Shown: in pieces, positions 56,783 through 64,000 of the stretch | How positions within the stretch are numbered: position 1 is the first letter of the stretch | Layout: each line of letters begins with the position of its first letter | From: Roseiarcus sp963835215 | GTDB lineage: Bacteria; Pseudomonadota; Alphaproteobacteria; Rhizobiales; Beijerinckiaceae | Length of the DNA: 64,000 bases | Direction of reading: 5' to 3' | Assembly (NCBI GenBank): GCA_963835215.1 | Contig: CAWIES010000003.1 | Location: forward strand, 310,001 to 374,000 | Notes under the pieces: model-generated | What the model was told of the DNA's origin: nothing | The model's input: only the letters and a program-made list of their open reading frames with translations | Database searches by the model: none | Translations under genes and position numbers: made by a program

Positions 56783-58594
56783 ATTCCGAGGACTCGCGCA
56801 ATCTCATCCTGGCCATCGCCTTATCGGTGCTGGTGCTGATCGGCTGGAAGTACTTCTTCGCCGGGCCGCAGTTGCAGAAGGACCACCAGGCCCAGACCCA
56901 GGCGCAGAGCCAAACGCAAGCCGGCGCGCCGACCGTGGGCGGGCGCAACGCCGCCCGGCGGCCCGACCGCCAGTCGCGCCGGTGAGCCGCGCGGACGCGC
57001 TCGCGGCAAGCCCGCGGGTCGCCATCGACACGCCGAGCCTCGGCGGCTCGATCGACCTGACCGGCGGCGTCGATCGACGACGTCGTGCTGAAGGGCTACC
57101 ACGAGACGATCGACCCCAACAGCCCCAACATCACGCTGTTCTCGCCGGCCGGCGGGCCCGACGCCCTATTGGGCCGAGACCGGCTTCGTCGCCGACGCGC
57201 CGGGCGTGAAGACGCCGAACCGCCAGACGCGTCTGGAGCGCCGACGCGACGACGCTGACGCTCGACAAGCCGGTGACGCTGACCTGGGACAATGGCGCCG
57301 GGCTGAAGTTCAAGCGCGTCATCGCGGTCGACGACAAATTACATGTTCACCGTGCACCGACACGGTCGAGAACGCCGGCGACGCGCCGGTCTCGCTGCGC
57401 CCCTACGCGCTGATCCTGCGGCGCGGCAAGCCCGACGTCGCCGGCTACGCCGTGCTGCACGAGGGCTTCGTCGGCGTCATCGGCGACAGTTCGGTGCAGG
57501 AAATCACCTACGCCAACATCGAGAAGGAGACCGGCCGCGTCCGCGACCTGAAGGGCGACGGCGGCTGGCTCGGCTTCACCGACAAATATTGGGCCGTCGG
57601 CGATCATTCCCGACCAGAAGCGAGCCGATCGAGGCGCGCTTCTCGGTCGAGCGGAGCGGCGCAGCCGCGAGGACTACCAGACCGACTTCATCGGCCCGGC
57701 GCAGTCGATCGCCCCCGGAGCGACAGGCGAAGCGCAATCGCGCATCTTCGCCGGCGCGAAGGAAGTCGGCGACCATCGACGCCTATGAGCACAAAGCTTC
57801 GGCATCAAGAAGTTCGATCTGATGATCGACTGGGGCTGGTTCTATTTCATCACCAAGCCGCTGTTCCGCCTGATCGACTTCATCTACCGCTACGTCGGCA
57901 ATTTCGGCGTCGCGATCCTGGTCGTCACCGTGCTGGTGCAAGGCGCGCCTTCTTCCCGCTCGCCAATCAGAGCTACCGCTCGATGGCGAAGATGAAGATG
58001 ATCCAGCCGCAGATCGCCGCGCTGAAGGACGCTCTATCCCGACGACCGCCAGAAGCAGCAGCAGGCGCAGATGGAGCTGTTCCGCAAGGAAGGCGTCAAT
58101 CCGGTCGCCGGCTGCCTGCCGATGGTGATCCAGATTCCGGTGTTCTTCGCGCTCTACAAGGTGATCTTCATCACCATCGAGATGCGCCACGCGCCGTTCT
58201 TCGGCTGGATCAAGGACCTCTCCGCGCCCGATCCGACCAACATCTTCACGCTGTTCGGCCTCATCCCCTGGGATCCGACCGCCGCTGCCGATGGTCGGCC
58301 ATTTCCTCGCGCTCGGCATCTGGCCGCTCATCATGGGCTTCTCGATGTTCTTGCAGATGAAGATGAACCCCGAGCCGGCCGATCCGGTGCAGAAGACGAT
58401 GTTCGCCTACATGCCGGTGATCTTCACCTTCATGCTCGGCTCGTTCCCGGCCGGCCTCGTCATCTACTGGACGTGGAACAACACGCTGACGGTTCTCCAG
58501 CAGTCGCTCATCATGAAGCGGGCCGGGCGTGAAGGTCGAACTGTTCGACAATCTGAAGAAGATGTTCCCGTCGCGAGCACCCTTGGCCAAGTGA
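56779..58594 (+). CDS. yidC: Membrane protein insertase YidC (many single-base insertions)
   Basis: About 600 residues once some 16 net extra bases are removed between ~56950 and 58530. Pieces in all three frames join into MNSEDSRNLILAIALSVLVL (first membrane helix), a periplasmic domain (WNNGAGLKFKRVIAVDD region, VLHEGFVGVIGDSSVQEITY), and the conserved membrane core (DWGWFYFITKPLFRLIDFIY, GCLPMVIQIPVFFALYKVIF, FMLGSFPAGLVIYWTWNNTL). YidC inserts inner-membrane proteins with or without Sec. Removing the extra bases gives an intact protein; the gene is essential, so errors in the sequence are the simplest reading. Confidence 0.88.
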
Positions 58595-59276
58595 GCGACA
58601 CGCCGGCCGAAATTGACGCGACTGAGATCGACCCGACCTGGATCGAGGCCGGCCGCAAGCTGTTCGCCGGCGCCGTGCGATTTCTTCTTCGCCGCCGCCA
58701 AGCCGGACGGCCTGCCGCCGATCGGCGCGCCGGAGATCGCCTTCGCCGGCCGCTCCAATGTCGGCAAGTCGTCGCTTGATCAACGCGCTGACCGGCCGCA
58801 CGGCGCTGGCGCGCACCTCGCATACGCCCGGGCGCACGCAGGAGCTCATCTTCTTCAGCGCTCGGCGACCGGCTGAACCTCGTCGACATGCCGGGCTATG
58901 GCTACGCCGCGGTCGCCAAGGACGAAGTCGGCGGTCTGGGTGCACGCTGGTGCGCGACTATCTGCGCGGCCGGCCCTCGCTGATGCGCGCCTTCGTGCTG
59001 GTCGACGGTCGCCACGGGCCTCGAGCGACAGCGACGAGACGACGATGGCCGCGCTCGACTCCGCCGCGGTCTCCTACGCGATCGTGCTGACCAAGCGCGA
59101 CGAGGTGAAGCAGGCCGACCAGCCGGCCGCTGATCGCCGCGACGCTCGAGCGCCTGCGCAAACGCCCGGCGGCCTACCCGGAAGTCTTCTTCACCTCGGC
59201 GCGCACCGGCGAAGGGATCGCCGAGCTCCGCGCCCATATCGCGATCCTGCTCGCGGAGCGCGGCGAGCGGGCCTGA
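58591..59276 (+). CDS. engB: Ribosome biogenesis GTPase EngB/YsxC (eight single-base insertions)
   Basis: 225 residues from a GTG at 58591 that overlaps the yidC stop (GTGA). Removing exactly eight extra bases restores one frame and a length divisible by three: MSDTPAEIDATEIDPTWIEA, G1 AGRSNVGKSSLINALTG, the G2 TSHTPGRTQ, G3 VDMPGYGYA, DYLRGRPSLMRAFVLVDGRH, and G4 TKRDEV. EngB acts in assembly of the large ribosomal subunit. Because every break is a one-base insertion between conserved codons, I treat it as intact. Confidence 0.87.
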
Positions 59277-59281
59277 CCCTC

Positions 59282-59382
59282 GTCATGGCCGGGCTTGACC
59301 CGGCCATCCAACACGACCGGTCGGACGAGCGCCTCCGTGAAAACCGTAGCGCCTGGATGGCCGGGTCAAGCCTGGCCATGAC
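59282..59382. repeat. Intergenic inverted repeat, family B, copy 2
   Basis: Arms at 59282-59309 and 59355-59382 match the arms at 31276-31384, with one base differing in the right arm, while the central spacer is unrelated. It follows the engB stop by five bases and may end that transcript. Confidence 0.8.
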
Positions 59383-59552
59383 GCGGCAGGGGCTCTAGCC
59401 TAATTAACTCACATAATCAGTTTTAATCGCGCGCCCTTCCGCTCCCTATTCCCCCTTCCTACATTGACGCCAACGCCGCCGAACCGCGGCCGCAAGTTTC
59501 AGGACCGTTCGACGTCGCTTCGGGGCGTTGGCGGGGCCGAAGGGAGACGACG

Positions 59553-62205
59553 ATGGATCTGGAGAAATACACCGAGCGGGCGCGAGGCTTCATTCAGAGC
59601 GCGCAATCGCTGGCGCTGCGCGAAGGCCACCAGCAGTTCACGCCCGAGCACATTCTCAAAGTGCTGCTCGACGATCAGGAGGGTCTGGCGGCGGGACTGA
59701 TCGACAAGGCGGGCGGGCGCTCGCGCGAGGCGCTCGCGCAAGTCGAGCTCGCGCTCGGCAAGTTGCCGAAGGTGGAGGGCGCGGGCGCCGGGCAGCTTTA
59801 TCTCACCCCCGCCACCGCGCGCGTCCTCGACAGCGCCGAGAGCATCGCCCAGAAGGCCGGCAACTCGTTCGTCACCGTCGAACGGCTATTACTGGCGCTA
59901 GCACTCGACAAGAACGGCCCGACGGGACGCATTCTCGCCAACGCCGGCGTGACGCCGCAAACGCTCAATGCGGCGATCGAGGATTTGCGCAAAGGTCGCA
60001 CCGCCAATTCGGCGAGCGCCGAGAACGCGTACGAAGCGCTGAAGAAATACACCCGCAACCTCACCGAAGCCGCGCGCGCGGGCAAGCTCGATCCGGTCAT
60101 CGGGCGCGACGAGGAAATTCGCCGCACCATGCAGGTTTTGGCGCGGCGCACCAAGAACAACCCTGTCTTGATCGGCGAGCCCGGCGTCGGCAAGACGGCG
60201 ATCGTCGAAGGACTGGCGTTGCGCATCGTCAACGGCGACGTGCCCGAATCGCTCGAGGGCAAGCAGCTCCTGTCGCTCGACCTCGGCGCGCTGGTCGCCG
60301 GCGCGAAATATCGCGGCGACTTCGAGGAGCGGCTGAAGGGCGTGCTCAACGAAGTGACGGCCGCCGCCGGCGGCGTCATCCTGTTCATCGATGAGATGCA
60401 TACACTGATTGGCGCCGGCAAAGCCGACGGCGCGATGGACGCCTCCAACCTGCTCAAGCCGGCGCTCGCGCGCGGCGAGCTGCACTGCATTGGCGCGACC
60501 ACGCTCGACGAGTACCGCAAGCACGTCGAGAAGGATGCTGCGCTGGCGCGGCGCTTCCAGCCGGTGTTTGTCGCCCCGCCCTCGGTCGAGGACACGATCT
60601 CGATCCTGCGCGGGCTGAAAGAGAAATACGAGGTCCACCACGGCGTGCGCATCACCGACGCGGCGATTGTCGCCGCCGCGACGTTGTCGAACCGCTACAT
60701 CGCCGACCGCTTCCTGCCCGACAAAGCGATCGACCTGATCGACGAGGCGGCTTCGCGCCAACGCATGCAGGTCAACTCCAAGCCGGAAGAACTCGACGAA
60801 CTCGACCGCCGCATCATCCAGCTCAAGAATCGAGCAGGAGGCGCTGAAGAAGGAGACCGACCCGGCCTCGGCCGATCGGCTGGCGAGGCTCGCCGCCGAA
60901 CTCGAAGACCTGCAGGAGAAGTCGGACGCGTTGACGACGCGTTGGCGGGCGGAGAAGGACAAACTCGGCTCGACCCAGAAGCTGAAGGAAGAGCTCGACA
61001 ACGCGCGCAACGCGCTCGCCGAGGCCAAACGGAAGGGCGACTATGCGGAGGCAGGCCGCCTGTCCTACGCCGTGATCCCCGAGCTGGAAAAGAAACTCGC
61101 CGCCACCGAGGGCGAGAACGCCGCGGCCTTGGTCGAGGAGGCGGTGACCGCCGATCACGTCGCCCAGGTGGTGTCGCGCTGGACTGGCGTTCCGGTCGAC
61201 AAGATGCTCGAGGGCGAACGCGACAAGCTGTTGAAGATGGAGAGCGAGCTCGCCAAGCGCGTCGTCGGTCAGAGCGAGGCGGTGCGAGCGGTCGCGACCG
61301 CCGTGCGACGCGCGCGCGCAGGCCTGCAGGACCCCAACCGGCCGATCGGCTCGTTCATGTTCCTCGGTCCAACCGGCGTCGGCAAGACCGAGCTGACCAA
61401 GGCGCTGGCCGGTTTCCTGTTCGACGACGAGACCGCATTGGTGCGCATCGACATGTCCGAGTACATGGAGAAGCACTCGGTCTCGCGCCTGATCGGCGCC
61501 CCGCCCGGCTATGTCGGCTATGACGAAGGAGGCGCGCTCACCGAAGCGGTGCGCCGGCGCCCCTATCAGGTCGTGCTGTTCGACGAGGTCGAGAAGGCGC
61601 ATCCCGACGTCTTCAACGTCCTGCTGCAAGTGCTCGATGACGGGCGGCTGACCGACGGCCAAGGTCGCACCGTCGACTTCCGCAACGTGCTGATCGTGAT
61701 GACCTCGAACCTCGGGGCCGAGTTGCTCGTACGCCAATCGGAAGGCGCGGACGTCAAGGCGGTCGAGAAAGACGTGATGGCGGTGGTGCGCGGGCATTTC
61801 CGTCCCGAGTTCCTCAACCGCATCGACGAGATCATCCTGTTCCATCGGTTGCGGCGCGAGGACATGGGCGCGATCGTCGACATCCAGTTCGCGCGGCTCG
61901 CCAAGCTGCTGGAGGAGCGAAAGATCACGCTGACGCTCGACGCCAAGTCGCGCCACTGGCTCGCCGACAAGGGCTATGATTCCGCCTATGGCGCGCGCCC
62001 GCTCAAACGCACGATCCAGAAGACCGTGCAAGACCCGTTGGCCGAGATGCTGCTTGCCGGCGAAGTGCTCGACGGCGAAACGGTCAAAATCGGCCTCGCT
62101 CACGGCGCGCTGACCTTCAACGGCAAAGCGCCGAAGAGCGAAGACGCGCCGCCGCCCGCTGAGGCGCAGCCAGCGACGGTCGTCAATTTTCCGAAAGGGG
62201 CTTGA
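59553..62205 (+). CDS. clpB: ATP-dependent chaperone ClpB (one frameshift)
   Basis: About 883 residues after removing one extra base near 60831 (IQLKIEQEALKKE restored). Order: N domain (MDLEKYTERARGFIQSAQSL), first AAA+ with GEPGVGKT and FIDEMHTLIGAG, the middle coiled coil, second AAA+ with GPTGVGKT and LFDEVEKAHPDVFN, and the C-terminal small domain. ClpB works with DnaK to dissolve protein aggregates. It stands alone after an AT-richer upstream stretch (59400-59470) that probably holds its promoter; a heat-shock sigma site could not be fixed. Confidence 0.97.
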
Positions 62206-62225
62206 GGGATAAAAAAAACTCCCGA

Positions 62226-62336
62226 TCATCCTCGTGCTGGGGAGCCTGCGAAGCAGGCGTCTTGAAGGACGCGGATAATCGCGCCCTTCCCTCGTCCTTC
62301 GAGACGCGCCGCTTTGCGGCGCTCCTCAGGATGAGG
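62226..62336. repeat. Intergenic inverted repeat, family C, copy 2
   Basis: Arms CATCCTCGTGCTGGGGAGCC ... GTCTTGAAGGACG and CGTCCTTCGAGACGC ... GCTCCTCAGGATG are inverted, each with an internal AAGC/GCTT-type hairpin. Related to 38470-38601. It begins 21 bp after the clpB stop. Confidence 0.75.
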
Positions 62337-62446
62337 GAAGGGTTGAGCCCTTACCGCCACGGCTCCTCGCCGTCCCCGACTGGAATTTTCTCGCCCTGGC
62401 GGCTAAGACGCGTCGACGCCACGCGATTGCTCAGGAACCGCCCCGC

Positions 62447-62716
62447 ATGAACGCTCTCTCAGCCTTTCTCGGCGGCTCTCCCGCCATGGTGGCGCTGCGG
62501 CTGGTCGTCGTCTCGTTCATCGTCGGCATCGTGCTGGTGACGTTCGGTTTCGACCCTTCCGACATCATCGACAGTTTCGTCAACGTGATCCATCACCTGA
62601 TCGACTTCGGCCTGACCGATGTCCGGCAAATCGGACGCGTGCTGGCGACCGGCGCGTTGGTGGTGCTGCCCGTGTGGCTCGTGCTCAGGCTTCTGGATTC
62701 GCGCCGGGCGCGTTGA
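62447..62716 (+). CDS. Small membrane protein (DUF6460-like)
   Basis: 89 residues with two membrane helices (about 14-35 and 64-84) and a loop carrying GFDPSDIIDSFVNVIHHLID. The pattern MNALSAFLGGSPAMVALRLV resembles a small alphaproteobacterial family I know as DUF6460; function unknown. It converges on pyrD with four bases between the stops. Confidence 0.75.
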   Translation: MNALSAFLGGSPAMVALRLVVVSFIVGIVLVTFGFDPSDIIDSFVNVIHHLIDFGLTDVRQIGRVLATGALVVLPVWLVLRLLDSRRAR

Positions 62717-62720
62717 GCAG

Positions 62721-63791
62721 TCAGCCCGCCGTCGCCGCCCATTTGCGCGCGCGGGCGCCGACGCGGGCGGAAAGGTCGTCGCCCTCGCCGACCGCCTTCG
62801 CCAGGCCATCGAGGATCTCGCCGATCAGGCCGGGGCCGCGATAGACGAGGCCAGTGTAGAGCTGCACCAGCGTCGCCCCCGCCTCGATCTTGGCGAGCGC
62901 CGTCTCGGCGTTCTCGACCCCGCCCGCGCCGATCAGCTTGAGCGCCCCGCCACAGCGCAAATAGGCGCGCGCCAGCATGCGCGTCGAGGGCTCGAACAGC
63001 GGCCGGCCGGAGAGGCCGCCGGTTTCCGTCTTGTTGCGATGGGTGAGGGAACTCGGCCGCGCGGTCGTGGTGTTGGCGACGATGAGGCCATCGACGCCGC
63101 GCGCAATGCAAACTTCAACCACGTCGTCGAGCCCGCGCAGATCGAGGTCGGGCGAAATCTTGACCAGCAGCGGACGGCGCGGGCTCGCCGCCGCGCGCGC
63201 CTCGGCGACCCGCGCCACCAACTCGTCGAAGGCCGCGCGTTGTTGCAAATCGCGCAGGCCCGGCGTGTTGGGCGACGAGACGTTGACGGAGAAGTAGCTG
63301 GCGTAGGGCGCGAACGCCTTCACGCCGCCGACGAAATCGGCAAGGCGGTCGGCGGCGTCGCGGTTCGGCCCGAAGTTGACGCCGACGATCCCGCCCGCCG
63401 GCCGATCGGCGAGCCGCGCAAGCGCCGCCTCGTACCCGTGATTGTTGAAGCCCATGCGGTTGATCAGCGCGCTATCCTCGGCCAAGCGGAACAGGCGCGG
63501 CGAGGGATTGCCCATTTGCGGGCGCGGCGTGAGTGTGCCGACCTCGACGAATCCGAAACCGAGCGCGAGCAGCGCGTTGGCAACTTCCGCGCTCTTGTCG
63601 AAGCCCGCCGCCATGCCGATCGGGTTGGGGAACGCGAGACCGAAGACGTTGACGGCAAGGCGCGCCGGCGCGAGCGCCATTGGAATGACGGGCGCGTATT
63701 TCAACGCGGCGATCGTCGCGCGATGGGCGGTCTCGGGCGGCAAGCGCAGCAGCAGCGGCATCGCCAGCGCGCCGATCACTTTGGTCAGCAC
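62721..63791 (-). CDS. pyrD: Dihydroorotate dehydrogenase (quinone), class 2
   Basis: 356 residues from a GTG at 63791. Class 2 features: an N-terminal helical membrane-binding part (LLLRLPPETAHRATIAALKY), then FMN-site stretches NPIGMAAGFDKSAEV and RMGFNNHG, the catalytic serine region FSVNVSSPNTPGLRDLQ, and IGAGGVENAETALAKIEAGA. It oxidises dihydroorotate and passes electrons to quinone at the inner membrane. Its start overlaps the end of the DUF952 gene, so both share a transcript. Confidence 0.96.
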   Translation of the reverse strand: MLTKVIGALAMPLLLRLPPETAHRATIAALKYAPVIPMALAPARLAVNVFGLAFPNPIGMAAGFDKSAEVANALLALGFGFVEVGTLTPRPQMGNPSPRLFRLAEDSALINRMGFNNHGYEAALARLADRPAGGIVGVNFGPNRDAADRLADFVGGVKAFAPYASYFSVNVSSPNTPGLRDLQQRAAFDELVARVAEARAAASPRRPLLVKISPDLDLRGLDDVVEVCIARGVDGLIVANTTTARPSSLTHRNKTETGGLSGRPLFEPSTRMLARAYLRCGGALKLIGAGGVENAETALAKIEAGATLVQLYTGLVYRGPGLIGEILDGLAKAVGEGDDLSARVGARARKWAATAG

Positions 63792-64000
63792 GCAAGATCT
63801 CCAAAGACATGGCGCCCGTCGGGGTCGAGCGGTAGCGGGCGCACCCAGCTAAGCGCGGACAGCGCCAACACGCCGTAGAGATGCGGGAACAGCGCGCCGC
63901 CGCGCGAGGGCTCCCAGCGCAGCGCAGCGCCTAACGCCTGCGCCTCGACCGCCGCCAGCACAAGGTCGTCACGGCGAGCGAACCAGCGCGCCGCCGTCTC
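63785..64000 (-). CDS. DUF952-family protein (5' end outside window)
   Basis: 72 C-terminal codons are present. The reading ETAARWFARRDDLVLAAVEA ... ALRWEPSRGGALFPHLYGVL ... VRPLPLDPDGRHVF matches the DUF952 family, small proteins of unknown function often found next to pyrD in alphaproteobacteria. Its TGA lies inside the first codons of pyrD. Confidence 0.88.
   Translation of the reverse strand, partial: ETAARWFARRDDLVLAAVEAQALGAALRWEPSRGGALFPHLYGVLALSALSWVRPLPLDPDGRHVFGDLAC

Overview
The window is GC-rich DNA from an alphaproteobacterium, most likely a member of the Hyphomicrobiales (Rhizobiales) near the Beijerinckiaceae, Methylocystaceae or Bradyrhizobium groups. This placement rests on gene content and order, not on a database search. 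The supports are a porin with the AADLPxKK-type N-terminus of this order, the STAS-MlaE / MlaF / MlaD / lipoprotein cluster, atpHAGDC in one block, rpmH-rnpA-yidC-engB, pyrE/pdxJ/acpS, rpmI-rplT-pheS-pheT, small GCGxGWWRGP secreted proteins, and several dispersed intergenic palindromes of kinds common in this order. Almost everything is chromosomal housekeeping. I found no prophage, CRISPR array, plasmid gene or intact transposase.

Layout. 1-1744: end of a long coiled-coil protein. 1749-5766 (minus): Mla-type lipid transport operon. 5767-6342: gene-free stretch with degenerate repeats. 6343-7818 (minus): SDR and XRE-cupin regulator. 7902-10691 (minus): PAS-PAS-GAF-GGDEF-EAL protein. 10820-13928: flavoprotein, lipid A acyltransferase and fatty acid desaturase. 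14088-15926 (minus): SDR and class I aldolase. 16004-16285: small membrane protein. 16292-18098 (minus): lepA. 18445-23369: ATP synthase F1 operon. 23455-24666: unknown lipoprotein. 24896-29135: zinc-finger protein, FAD monooxygenase, BenE transporter, RMD1-family protein, carbonic anhydrase. 29377-33829: rpmI, rplT, pheS, pheT. 33843-38402: lipocalin-like protein, secreted serine protease, dihydropyrimidinase, secreted unknown, tRNA-Thr, cupin. 38668-42408: pyrE, pdxJ, acpS, TPR-sulfotransferase. 42744-44129: porin. 44540-46140: fatty-acid-hydroxylase-type protein diverging from an exported isoaspartyl-methyltransferase-like protein. 46229-52249: hydantoin-type racemase, a complete ABC importer and a GntR regulator. 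52427-55831: second hydroxylase-type protein, small Cys-rich secreted protein, dxs, ABM-like protein. 56133-59276: rpmH, rnpA, yidC, engB. 59553-62205: clpB. 62447-64000: small membrane protein, pyrD, and a DUF952 protein cut by the window edge.

Sequence quality shapes the annotation. About fifteen otherwise conserved genes are broken by single-base indels, almost all one-base insertions. They crowd strongly into 56.5-59.2 kb (rnpA, yidC, engB), where there is roughly one per 100 bp. Removing them restores full-length essential proteins, so I treat these as intact genes with sequence errors rather than pseudogenes. Frames were repaired by hand, and spans are given from start codon to stop codon.

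The most system-like region is 46.2-52.3 kb. A GntR/FCD regulator diverges from an ABC importer operon that ends in a hydantoin-racemase-type enzyme, with a perfect TTGTATACAA palindrome between the two promoters. It looks like a regulated uptake-and-racemisation module whose substrate the sequence does not reveal. No clearly new defence or mobile system was seen.
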